The notes under the pieces: generated by a model | The model's database searches: none | Told to the model about the DNA's origin: nothing | The model's input: only the letters and a program-made list of their open reading frames with translations | Part shown: in pieces, positions 40,814 to 49,435 of the stretch | Layout: each line of letters opens with the position of its first letter | How positions within the stretch are numbered: the first letter of the stretch is position 1 | Made by a program: the position numbers and the translations under genes | From: Nanoarchaeales archaeon | GTDB taxonomy: Archaea; Nanobdellota; Nanobdellia; Woesearchaeales; UBA583 | DNA: 50,375 nt | Direction of reading: 5' to 3' | Assembly (NCBI GenBank): GCA_013215525.1 | Contig: JABSQY010000005.1 | Location: 1 to 50,375, forward strand

Positions 40814-42850
40814 TTATTTATCCCAGTTTATAACTTTTTCAAAATTAAACATTTGTTCATCAGATAATTTTTGTTTATTATAATTAAACTTTTGTCTATC
40901 GTACCAATTAACTAAAATCTTATCGTCATTATCTGAGTTTTTTCTATTTGGTAATCTATTATTGTTTTTAATAAATTCAATTAATAATTTATAGTTTTTA
41001 ATCCATAGTTCTAATTGACTATTTTTATTTATGATACTTTCCCAACTCCATATGGGTATGTTTTCCATTAATTCAATTTTTTTTTGAGTTAATTTATTTT
41101 GTCGAAATAAATATTTTTGTCTTTCAAACCAACTTACTATATCTTTGTCATCATTATTTACTTTTTTTCTATTTGGGAGTCTATTATTATCTTTTATAAA
41201 ATTAAACAAAGTATTATAATTTTTCATCCATAATTCTAATTGCCCTTTTTCACTTATTGAACTTTTCCAATTCCAAAGTTGAATATTTTCCATAAGTTCA
41301 ACTTGTTTTTTATTTAATTTATTTTGTTTGTATGAGTGCCTTTGTCTTTCAAACCAAAGTATTATTACTTTATCATCACTATTCTTTTTTTTTCTATTTG
41401 GGAGTCTATTATTATCTTTTATAAAATTAAACAAAGTATTATAATTTTTCATCCATAATTCAGATTTATTTCTTTCACTTCCCCAACTCCAAAAAGAGAT
41501 ATTTTCCATAAGATTAATTTGTTTCTTATCTAATTTATTTTGTCGAAATAAATATTTTTGTCTTTCAAACCAATATACTATAGATTTATCATCACTATTC
41601 TTTTTTTTTCTATTTGGAAGTCTCTTATTTTTTTCAACAAATTTTGAAAATATTTTATAATATTCACTCCAAGATTTATAACTTTCTTCTTTTCTATAAC
41701 CCCAAAACCATTTTTCTAAAGATTCAAGTAGATTTATTTGTTCGTCAGATAATTTTGAGTATGGGATTTGTCCTCTATAAACTCTTCTTTGTATCATACA
41801 CCAAACTCCTAATTTTTTTTCAGAAGGTATTTTAGAATCACCTTTAGGCATATTTCCTTGGTTTTTTGAAATAAAAATTAATAAATTATCATATATTTCT
41901 CCCCATTTATCTCTCCTTGTCCAATACCAACTAGGGAGAGACTCTAATAATTTTATTTTTTCATCAGATAATTTTTCTTTACTTTTTTCTCTTCCTGAAA
42001 AAATTCCTCTTTGTCTTTTAATCCAAGTATCTAATTTTTCTTCTGGTTTTGAAACTTCTTTAAATGGACTTCTATAATCTTGTTTAGTTGGATGTCTTTT
42101 ATATTTCTTAATAAATAGTTTTACTTTATTATAACTTATAAACCACATATCTTTTCTACTCCAAATCCAATGTTCTAAGTTTTCTAAATCATTAATGTTT
42201 TCTTTATTTAGTAAACCTTTTGTAAAATTTTGTCTTTGTATATTACACCACTTACCTAATTCGTGTTCTGTTTTATCTCTTGAAGCATTCGCAGGTGTTT
42301 TATTATTTAAGTTAGTGAATCTTTTTACAGCGTTATAAATAGTTTTCCAAGATTCTGATTTTATGTCTATAGATGCTCTTGTTTCAAAAGTTCCATCTGC
42401 TCTATATTTATAATAATATTTTATAATTCCTTTTATTATTTCTGTTCTTTCTTTAGAAATAATTTTCATTAATTTTTCATCTAATACTAATGTTTCATGC
42501 TCAGAAGTTAGTACTTTTCTTTTTTTAAATTGAATGTTTTTTTCAAAAGTAATTTCAGATTTATAATGTGCAACTTTATTTCTGATTTTTTGAATTTTTT
42601 CTATAGATTTCACAATTTTTTTAATTTCAACTTTATCAAAATTTTCAATTTTACAAATTTTTTGAAAAATTATAACTTTATTTTCAAAATTGAATTTTAA
42701 TAAAATTGTTTCTTGAAAAAATGAAGTTTTAGAAGTTCTTGGAGAAATATAATAATCTGAAATAAATGTTTCTAAATATGATTCAATATGTAATATTGTT
42801 GATAAAATTTCTCCAATTTTTTCATGAAATTCCTTTATCTTTTCTTTCAT
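40814..42850 (-). CDS. HEPN-like N-terminus fused to seven helicase-associated repeats
   Basis: A 678-aa protein without a helicase or ATPase motif. Residues 1-150 are all-helical and contain RNKVAH (Arg90 to His95), the RxxxxH signature of HEPN RNases, in a setting (HIESYLETFISDYY ... KIQKIRNKVAHYKSE) like HEPN domains of defence and toxin proteins. From about residue 165 to the end are seven repeats of 65-78 aa with the helicase-associated (HA) pattern: W..Y..L..F...N.RLPNR, then W..RQ, then a final SLE..W.W. Repeats 4-7 are very alike, and repeats 5 and 6 share about 75 bp of identical DNA, showing recent amplification. HA repeats are presumed to bind nucleic acid, so a nucleic-acid-guided RNase is a reasonable guess. 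A TGA-free, intact frame. Confidence 0.75.
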   Translation of the reverse strand: MKEKIKEFHEKIGEILSTILHIESYLETFISDYYISPRTSKTSFFQETILLKFNFENKVIIFQKICKIENFDKVEIKKIVKSIEKIQKIRNKVAHYKSEITFEKNIQFKKRKVLTSEHETLVLDEKLMKIISKERTEIIKGIIKYYYKYRADGTFETRASIDIKSESWKTIYNAVKRFTNLNNKTPANASRDKTEHELGKWCNIQRQNFTKGLLNKENINDLENLEHWIWSRKDMWFISYNKVKLFIKKYKRHPTKQDYRSPFKEVSKPEEKLDTWIKRQRGIFSGREKSKEKLSDEKIKLLESLPSWYWTRRDKWGEIYDNLLIFISKNQGNMPKGDSKIPSEKKLGVWCMIQRRVYRGQIPYSKLSDEQINLLESLEKWFWGYRKEESYKSWSEYYKIFSKFVEKNKRLPNRKKKNSDDKSIVYWFERQKYLFRQNKLDKKQINLMENISFWSWGSERNKSELWMKNYNTLFNFIKDNNRLPNRKKKNSDDKVIILWFERQRHSYKQNKLNKKQVELMENIQLWNWKSSISEKGQLELWMKNYNTLFNFIKDNNRLPNRKKVNNDDKDIVSWFERQKYLFRQNKLTQKKIELMENIPIWSWESIINKNSQLELWIKNYKLLIEFIKNNNRLPNRKNSDNDDKILVNWYDRQKFNYNKQKLSDEQMFNFEKVINWDK
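41162..41461 (-). repeat. Identical 75-bp blocks inside the HA-repeat gene
   Basis: About 75 bp at 41162-41236 recurs without change at 41387-41461, a period of 225 bp or 75 codons. It encodes the conserved core LFNFIKDNNRLPNR of repeats 5 and 6. The copies have had little time to diverge or are kept alike by recombination. Confidence 0.7.
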
Positions 42851-43092
42851 AAATTATTCTAAAAATTAATATTTATAATACTATTGTCTAAAATTGATAT
42901 AAAATTTCAATTTAAAGGAAACTAATTCCAGACTTTAGAAAAAATCCACCAAATTGTTTTAAAACTAGAAAATTACAAGTAACACATATTATGCCAACTT
43001 TGAGTTGGTATATCTTGAAAAAAGTTTACTTTTTGAGTGTTATTATTATTATTATTCTGAAAAACCAACTTTAGAATTAAAACTTTAAATTT
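42851..43092. other. Gap with one strong hairpin
   Basis: A perfect inverted repeat CCAACT-TTG-AGTTGG lies near 42993-43007 and a run of ATT triplets near 43040-43055. The promoter of the HA-repeat gene is expected at the left end. No gene is seen. Confidence 0.4.
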
Positions 43093-43917
43093 CTATAAAT
43101 CAAAAGATTCTGTTGAGTTTAATTGTTCTTTTATGAATTTATTTAAATCTTCGATTAAATTTGTTGTGGATTTTGTATATTTATCAACATCTTTTCCGCT
43201 CATTTGGATTTGATTTTTTTCTACTTGTTTATACAACTCATACATTTGTTTTATTTGGACACCGTATTTTTCTATTGGAGTTCCTTTTAATTTTACTTTA
43301 AATATTTCAGGGATTTCTTTTGGACTACTTGGAGTTATTTTCTTTGCCATTAATGCTGCGTGTGCCATGTCAACTGTTGCGTAATATAAATCTAGAAAAC
43401 TGTTTTGCATATGTTTGTGTGTTTCCTCGAGCAGTGTTTCTGCTCTTGCTTTGTAGTTGTTAATTGCTTCAATTGTTGGTCGCATTCTACCAATTTCTAA
43501 TAAATATTGTAGTGGCGCGATTAAATCTCTATCAAATAATGGAGTTCCGTGTCTTAAAATGTTTGTTAAAACTGGGTCTCCTTTTCTACTCATGTCCCAT
43601 AATGCTGATAAATTAATTGTCATTAAATGGATTTTTCCTTTTGCAAGGTCTGTGTTTAGTTTGTTTGTAATAATTCTGTACGCTTCTCTTAATTCATCTG
43701 TTACAAAAACTGTAACGTTATTTAATACAACTAAAATGTCAATGTCTGAATCTTTGTTTAATGTGTCGTTTGTATTAGATCCGAAAAGCACAATACTTCG
43801 AACTAGTTCTCCCATTTCTTTAATTAAATTTTTTGAAAATTCTCTTGTAATTCTTAAATTTTCAATGTGATAGTTTTCTTCGTTTGAAGTTTGTTTTTGA
43901 TTTTGTTTGAAGTCCAT
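43093..43917 (-). CDS. Nucleotidyltransferase with HEPN-like C-terminus
   Basis: A DNA polymerase beta-superfamily nucleotidyltransferase of 274 aa. The active-site motif is FGS (Gly46-Ser47) followed ten residues later by Asp58-x-Asp60 (DSDIDILVV). The C-terminal half (about residues 150-260) is helical, with SFLDLYYATVDMAHAALMAK and SPKEIPEIFK, a HEPN/substrate-binding type domain common in archaeal NTases. This is the single-protein version of the MNT-HEPN architecture. The substrate is unknown; antitoxin-like AMPylation or antibiotic-type transfer are the known family options. It resembles the second half of the gene at 46603-48417. Confidence 0.85.
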   Translation of the reverse strand: MDFKQNQKQTSNEENYHIENLRITREFSKNLIKEMGELVRSIVLFGSNTNDTLNKDSDIDILVVLNNVTVFVTDELREAYRIITNKLNTDLAKGKIHLMTINLSALWDMSRKGDPVLTNILRHGTPLFDRDLIAPLQYLLEIGRMRPTIEAINNYKARAETLLEETHKHMQNSFLDLYYATVDMAHAALMAKKITPSSPKEIPEIFKVKLKGTPIEKYGVQIKQMYELYKQVEKNQIQMSGKDVDKYTKSTTNLIEDLNKFIKEQLNSTESFDL

Positions 43918-43977
43918 TTTGATTTTATTTATATTTGATTAATATTTTTGAGTATTTTTTATTTTTTTACCTTTTTG

Positions 43978-44529
43978 TTACGCTTTAATTTGGTGATTTA
44001 CTAAATCTAATTCGATTCTTGACAAGTCATCAATTATGTCAAACATTTTTCTTGATATATCTTTTAAGTCTTTTATTTCATCATCTTTTTGAGATAGTTT
44101 TTCTTTTAATAAATATAATTCAAGTTCAGAGCTGTGAGTTTGCTCTTTTAGTTTTTTAATCTCTGCTTTCATTTCAGATTTATTTTCTTTAATTGATGTT
44201 TTATTATGTTTGATTGATTCAATTAAACTTGAAATTTTTAAATGTTCACCGTGAGAGTCTGATACAATTTGTTTTAATTCTTTAATTTCAGCTTTCATTT
44301 TTTCAAATTCAAACGCTGAGATTTCATCTGGTTTGTTTTTTACGTGGTGTTTGATGTGGTGAATTTGTTCTTGAAGATGATTTGATACGTTATGGATTTG
44401 TTTTGAAATTTCTTTATGGTTTGATAAAAATTCATTATAATTGTGAGAAATTTTATCAGATAAAAATAACATATCATTTTTAACTTTTGAAAAACCTTCT
44501 TTGATTTTTGGAAGTTCTGTTTTAAACAT
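43978..44529 (-). CDS. Coiled-coil protein
   Basis: A 183-aa protein that is almost wholly predicted coiled coil, with heptad-like stretches at about residues 5-75 and 85-170 and His-rich segments (HNVSNHLQEQIHHIKHHV). No catalytic motif or membrane segment. The family is not recognised. It lies 60 bp upstream of the nucleotidyltransferase on the same strand and may be co-transcribed with it. Confidence 0.65.
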   Translation of the reverse strand: MFKTELPKIKEGFSKVKNDMLFLSDKISHNYNEFLSNHKEISKQIHNVSNHLQEQIHHIKHHVKNKPDEISAFEFEKMKAEIKELKQIVSDSHGEHLKISSLIESIKHNKTSIKENKSEMKAEIKKLKEQTHSSELELYLLKEKLSQKDDEIKDLKDISRKMFDIIDDLSRIELDLVNHQIKA

Positions 44530-44634
44530 ACTATTTTTTACATTTTTAGTTTTTTAATGTATGGTTTTAATTAGTAAGTTGTGACTGAAAGGATTTTCGA
44601 TATGTTTTTATAATTAGGTTGTTTGATTATATTT

Positions 44635-45381
44635 ATGTTTATTAAAAATATTAAATTTAATTATGTTTACGTACGTGATTCAGGTGTTAAAATAGATTCA
44701 AATGTACATCCATTTAATTTAGATGTTTTTAATTTTTTTAAGAAAGGAGGAGAATTAATTTTTAATTCAAATGTTACTTTTTTTGTTGGAGAAAATGGAG
44801 CAGGTAAAACTTCATTTATTGAAGCGTTCGCTTATAAACTTGGTTTAAATAAATTTGGTGGATCTAAAAACTTTATTTTAAATGAAAATGAAAAACCAGT
44901 TTTATCTGATTTTTTGTCTATTGTTAAAGCTAATAATGCGTTATCAGGTGATGCTTTTTTTTTTAGAGCTGAAAATTTTTTTAATTTACAAGATGATTTA
45001 GATAAATATCTTAATACTTCTAGTACGTATACTGGTAATTCTAAAAATTTTCGAGAAATGTCACATGGTCAAGGTTTTAAAGCTTTTTTCGAGAACAGGC
45101 TTGGTGATGAAGGAATATATATATTTGATGAACCTGAATCTGCTTTATCAGTTCAATCACAAATAGAATTTTTATTTTTATTAAAGGAGTTATCAAAATT
45201 AAATAATCAAATTTTTATTGTTACACATTCGCCTATTATTTTATCGTTTCCGAACGCTGAGATATATGATGTGTCGCTGGACTTTGAGAAAGTAGATTAT
45301 GAGGAGACAACGCAGTTTTGTGATATGAAGAATTTTATTAATAATGTTGATAGATATAGATATGATTTAAAAAAAGATTAA
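44635..45381 (+). CDS. ABC/AAA-type ATPase, small
   Basis: A 248-aa ATPase of the ABC-like AAA group often seen in defence and DNA-repair loci. Walker A is GENGAGKTS. A signature-like MSHGQGF precedes Walker B GIYIFDEPESAL, and the switch His lies in IVTHSPIIL. The family resembles small stand-alone predicted ATPases rather than transport subunits; there is no membrane partner next door. The frame reaches back to a TTG at 44623, but the ATG at 44635 is preferred because TATA (TTTTTATAATT, about 44605-44614) lies 26 nt upstream. Confidence 0.88.
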   Translation: MFIKNIKFNYVYVRDSGVKIDSNVHPFNLDVFNFFKKGGELIFNSNVTFFVGENGAGKTSFIEAFAYKLGLNKFGGSKNFILNENEKPVLSDFLSIVKANNALSGDAFFFRAENFFNLQDDLDKYLNTSSTYTGNSKNFREMSHGQGFKAFFENRLGDEGIYIFDEPESALSVQSQIEFLFLLKELSKLNNQIFIVTHSPIILSFPNAEIYDVSLDFEKVDYEETTQFCDMKNFINNVDRYRYDLKKD

Positions 45382-45397
45382 ATAAATATTATATATT

Positions 45398-46042
45398 TTA
45401 TTCTCCTCCTCCTCCATCTCCACCCTCGAATTCAATTCCGTGATTAATTAAATTCTTTGAATTTGATTTTTTTTCATCATTTCTAGTACCGAATACTATT
45501 TTTTTTAAAATCACAATAAACATTAAAACTAAAATTGATAAAGAAATGTCGGTTTTAGTAATTAAACTATCAAAAACCCTATAAAAATCTTCACTAAATT
45601 TATGAATATTTTTATATTCTTTAATGTCCAAGTCTTTTTTATTTATATAATTTCCATGTTTATCAAAGAAATTATCTTTGATTTCAATTATTAATTCTTT
45701 AATTTCTTCATCATTTTTTATAATTTTTAATAAGTTTGTATAATTTGTTTCATTTGATATAAAATCAATAAATTGTTTTATACCGTTTGGATTTTCCATA
45801 TCAATTGCAGATATTAATGTGTATAAATTTATATTATAGTTTGTTTTACAATTTTCTATTATATTTTGTAAACCTGGATATTCTTTTTTTAGTTCTTGAT
45901 AAGCTTCAGTTTGAGTTACTAATGCGTATTGAGTTGCTAAATTTATTGAATCTTTATTTTCTAAATGTTTTATTGCTTGCGCATTACCAAACATATTTAT
46001 TATAAAAAATAAACCTATTCCTAGTTTTTTAATTTTTCCCAT
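45398..46042 (-). CDS. Exported membrane-anchored protein with Gly-Glu tail
   Basis: A 214-aa protein. Residues 1-23 are a signal peptide (KLGIGLFFIINMFGNAQA), a 130-residue helical extracellular region follows, a membrane helix lies at about 165-182 (DISLSILVLMFIVILKKIV), and a short cytoplasmic tail ends GGDGGGGE. The family is not recognised. The glycine/acid tail looks like a recognition tag, but that is only an impression. Confidence 0.6.
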   Translation of the reverse strand: MGKIKKLGIGLFFIINMFGNAQAIKHLENKDSINLATQYALVTQTEAYQELKKEYPGLQNIIENCKTNYNINLYTLISAIDMENPNGIKQFIDFISNETNYTNLLKIIKNDEEIKELIIEIKDNFFDKHGNYINKKDLDIKEYKNIHKFSEDFYRVFDSLITKTDISLSILVLMFIVILKKIVFGTRNDEKKSNSKNLINHGIEFEGGDGGGGE

Positions 46043-46160
46043 ATTATTAAATTTAAAAATATGATATATAGTTATATCTTTTTATTAAAAGTGACAATAT
46101 GATAGATAAGTAAAAAATAAAAGTATTTGTGAAAAAAGTAGACTAATTTAATAAAGCAAA

Positions 46161-46514
46161 TTATAATATATTTATTAATACATAATTAAATGCCATAATT
46201 TCTGATAAGAATAAAACTAATTTAAATCCTATGTTTAATGTTCTATAAATTGAGTCTTCATCTCCAAAAGATTGGAATAAAGCGTATATATTAATTATAA
46301 ATGAAAATACAATTAAACTTCCTCCCCATTTATAATTATCAATTAATAATAAAAACATACCTAGTATAAATGATACTAATGCAGCTAGTAGCATACTTGG
46401 TCTTATTATTGCACCTTCTATAAAATTCTCTTTTGTAAAATCTTTTTCAGATAGACCAAACAAATATCTTTGCTGTGTCGTTTTTGATTTTGTAATCCTT
46501 TTAATATGTTTCAT
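46161..46514 (-). CDS. Small multi-pass membrane protein
   Basis: A 117-aa protein with a basic N-terminus (KHIKRITKSKTTQQRYLFG) and about three membrane helices (approximately residues 38-57, 65-82 and 95-115). Not recognised. Start supported only by the ORF; the upstream region is AT-rich. Confidence 0.6.
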   Translation of the reverse strand: MKHIKRITKSKTTQQRYLFGLSEKDFTKENFIEGAIIRPSMLLAALVSFILGMFLLLIDNYKWGGSLIVFSFIINIYALFQSFGDEDSIYRTLNIGFKLVLFLSEIMAFNYVLINIL

Positions 46515-46602
46515 AACATTTTTTATTTCTTTTTGTTTATAAATATTATTTACTTTGTTTTAATTAGAAACTATTATAAAGTTTTAAAGTTGTATTTTTT
46601 TT

Positions 46603-48417
46603 ATGAGCGATAATAAAGTAACCGATGAGCCTTTATCATTTGAAAAGGAGTTAAGTAGATTACCACCTGAAATTGTTACAATTTTAAAGAAGAAAGAAAA
46701 AAAGTTTTCTAGTTTTATAGAACTTTTAAAAAAAAAATCTAAAGGAAAGGACATGGGAGTGTTCTTAACACCACATATAGAGTTAAAAAATAATGTTCCA
46801 ACACCTGATTTTAATAAGTTAACACTTAATTTTTTATATGATGATTTTGATAAACCTTTACCTGAGTTTAATCCTAAAATGTTCTTTGAGAAAGAATTTG
46901 ATTCAGTTTTAGAAATTGTAACTATTAAAGATAAAGATTGACAAGAACAATCTAAATATGTTTTAAAGGAAGATAAAAATATTACATTTTTTCCAACAAC
47001 AGTTCAACATTTACGTGAGAATTGTTTTGATGGAATTTATGATGATATGAAAAGATTAGGGTCTTCTATTGTTTATTATGATTCTCGTGGTTTTATTTCT
47101 GCGTTAAAAACTATTGATATTCATAGAAATATGTTACTTCAAAAGTTTGAGAAGTATGTTGTTGTATATGCTGGAGCTGGAAGTTGGTTACGTGGTGAGA
47201 AGTCAAATGATTTTGATGTTTTTGTAGTGATTGATGATACAGATGTGAAGCGTATGCCTCGTATGCAGGTTAAAGATCAATTAACTAAAATTATTTGGCA
47301 AATGAGTCGTGAGATTGCGCAAGTTACAGGAATTCAAATCCATATTCAAGTTTATTTATTAACAGATTTCTGGGATGCGTTAAAAGATGCACATCCAGTT
47401 ATGTTTACATTTTTACGTGATGGTGTTCCATTTTATGATAGAGGAATTTATGGAGCTTGGAAAGAGTTATTAAAATTAGGAAAAATTAAGCCTTCAGCGG
47501 AAGCGATTGATTTACATATGAATGCTGGAACTCAATTAGTTGATAGGGCGCGTAAGATGTTTAATGAGATTGCAATGAATGATGTGTATTACGCATTTTT
47601 AAATCCTGCGCAAGCTGTTTTGATGATGAAAGGTTTTAATCCTACAACACCAAAAGAGACACTTAAGATTTTCAAAGAAGTTTTAGTTGATAAAGATAAA
47701 GTTATTTCACAAAAAGAGTTTGATAATTTTGAAGAAGCTGTTAAATTATTTAAATCACTTGAACACGACCAAGAGAAAAAAGTTTCAGGGAAAGATTTAG
47801 ATAGGATGCTTAATAATGCTGATAAGTTTTTATCAACTATTAAAAAAATGTTTGACCAAATTACTATTGATAAAACAAAAGATTCTTTTAATAATACATA
47901 CACTGAATTTATTACTCAATTATTACAATTACCAAACTTTGAAAAATTATCTGAAAAAGATTTAGTTAAAAATTTTGAAGCAGAGTATATTACATCTGGA
48001 AAATTACCTGATTTTACAAAAGAATCTATTAAATCTATTAAGAAAGCAAAGGTTGATTTTGATAAGGATAAGATTACATCAATTGAAGTTAATAAAGTTT
48101 TAAAGGAAATTAGAAATTTATTATCTGAATTAAAGAGTTTACGTGATACTAACATTTTAACTGAAGCAAATTCTAAAAAGCTTGCATTGATTTACGATGG
48201 TGCAAAGAGTTGCGACTTATTTATGTATGATAATAAGATTTATTTAATTGATTTTCCTAATGATAAAACTTATGAGTTTAAATCTCAAAAATTCATTGAG
48301 TCTAAGACTAAACGTGAAGATTTAGCGGATTCAAGTAAACTTCAAGATATGGAACTTACTGGAATGATTATTGATTGTGTTAAAGATATACTAAAAGCTA
48401 AATCTTTAAAGATTTAA
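46603..48417 (+). pseudogene. Large nucleotidyltransferase-domain gene with one in-frame TGA
   Basis: The frame is open from ATG 46603 to TAA 48417 (604 codons) except for TGA at codon 113 (46939-46941, followed by CAA). Upstream encodes 112 residues with a helical, Lys-rich start. Downstream, continuous in the same frame, come QEQSKYVLKED, then a nucleotidyltransferase with Gly193-Ser194 and Asp203-x-Asp205 in GSWLRGEKSNDFDVFVV, and a HEPN-like helical region (NDVYYAFLNPAQAVLMMKGF, TTPKETLKIF), then about 200 further residues. TATA (46573-46580) is 26 nt before the ATG. The downstream part might start at Met 47047, but in-frame coding sequence without stops between 46942 and 47046 favours one gene. 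Pseudogene, sequence error or recoded TGA. Confidence 0.75.
48399..48416 (+). terminator. Palindrome at the NTase gene stop
   Basis: TAAATCTTTAAAGATTTA is a perfect 18-bp palindrome reaching into the stop codon (48415-48417). An alternative pairing AAAGATT/AATCTTT follows immediately, with a T run behind it. Confidence 0.4.
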
Positions 48418-48439
48418 TCTTTTTATTTTATTTTATTTT

Positions 48440-48635
48440 CGAAGTACGTTTTGAAACGAATGCTTGCAGTCACTACGTAAACTTTGTTCGGGACATAGTG
48501 AACAAGTTCACGAAGTTTTGTCCAGAGCACTCACTTTTTTAGAATCGCGCAAGTATATATCTTAGTCGCGATTCAAAAAGCAAGCACTCTGAACAAAAAT
48601 CTTCCTAAGTTCATCGTTTTTTGTTTATTCGAACA
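48440..48635 (+). ncRNA. Candidate structured RNA, element E5
   Basis: A GC-richer 196-bp stretch in an AT-rich gap without any ORF. Nested stems can be drawn: CGAA/TTCG and TACGT/ACGTA at the 5' end; GGAC/GTCC enclosing GTGAA-CAAG-TTCAC; and a long hairpin CAGAG, CTTTTT, GAATCGCG (48542-48549), a 17-nt loop, then CGCGATTC (48567-48574), AAAAAG, CTCTG. It ends TTTTTTGTTTATTCGAACATAT, the same tail as E3 and E4. I do not recognise it as RNase P RNA, SRP RNA or tRNA. A promoter is not obvious; it could be the 3' UTR of the gene before it. Confidence 0.5.
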
Positions 48636-48700
48636 TATTGATTATTATTTTAAAACTAGAAATTTTTATAAATACTAATTCTAATATTTAATTATAATAA

Positions 48701-49435
48701 ATGGCATTTGATAAATTATATAACTATTTTATAAAAAATAAATCTGATAAAACAAATGATTCTAAATTTTGGATAAAAGAAATTATTCATAAAGGAAATA
48801 GTGATGATGTTTGGATATGTTTTTTAGGATGGAAAACTTCAATTTCAATTGCTAAGAAATTAAACTTACTTCCAAAGTCGGGAAAAATTATTGTTTATCA
48901 AGAACCAAATGCACTTGTAAATAAAAATCCTGATGTTAGTAAAGAGTTATTTTATGAGTTATATAATGATGTTAAACAATATTTAAAAAATACTCAGGTT
49001 AATGTTTTATCTTTATCACTTGGAAATATGCATGGTTTTTATATTGCTTCTAGATATGATGTTAAAAAGTTTATTTCAGTTTTACCAGGTCCAGAACTTG
49101 GACGTAATATTTGGAAAAGTTGCGCGTCAGAAAAAATAATGATGGAGTCTATACTATTAGATTTTTCTCAAAAAAAATATGACAATGTTTTAAAAAATCT
49201 TGAGTGTAGTTATAATTATATGAATTTACCACATAATTCTTATTTTTATATTGCAAAATCTGATGATTATATTCCTAGTGAAGATCAAATTGATTTAATT
49301 AATCATATTAAAAAACATCATATGTATAGAAAAATATCATACTTTCATTTAGGACATATTTTTTCTCACCTATATTTTGGGTTATTAAATACTATGAATA
49401 AAATTCCTTGGGAGGATAAAAATAATTTAAAATGA
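48701..49435 (+). CDS. Alpha/beta-hydrolase-like protein
   Basis: A 244-aa protein with an alpha/beta hydrolase pattern: a strand-rich start (DVWICFLGWKTS), a nucleophile elbow SLSLGN (Ser106, where the first Gly of GxSxG is Ser), an acid candidate in KSDDYIP, and a late His in HLGHIFSH. The substrate is unknown. A TATA-like TTTTATAAATAC at 48664-48675 gives a short leader of a few nucleotides. The stop TGA overlaps the start of the VTT gene (ATGA), so the two are co-translated. Confidence 0.72.
   Translation: MAFDKLYNYFIKNKSDKTNDSKFWIKEIIHKGNSDDVWICFLGWKTSISIAKKLNLLPKSGKIIVYQEPNALVNKNPDVSKELFYELYNDVKQYLKNTQVNVLSLSLGNMHGFYIASRYDVKKFISVLPGPELGRNIWKSCASEKIMMESILLDFSQKKYDNVLKNLECSYNYMNLPHNSYFYIAKSDDYIPSEDQIDLINHIKKHHMYRKISYFHLGHIFSHLYFGLLNTMNKIPWEDKNNLK

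Noticed and set aside
42970..43010. Hairpin CCAACT-TTG-AGTTGG as another E element
   Set aside because: It lacks the AGTTTCCA, CTGAAAACGAA and GCGAA/TTCGC blocks.
46939..46941. Selenocysteine codon
   Set aside because: No redox or selenoprotein family context, and the position is not near a catalytic site. No SECIS-like structure was identified near the gene.
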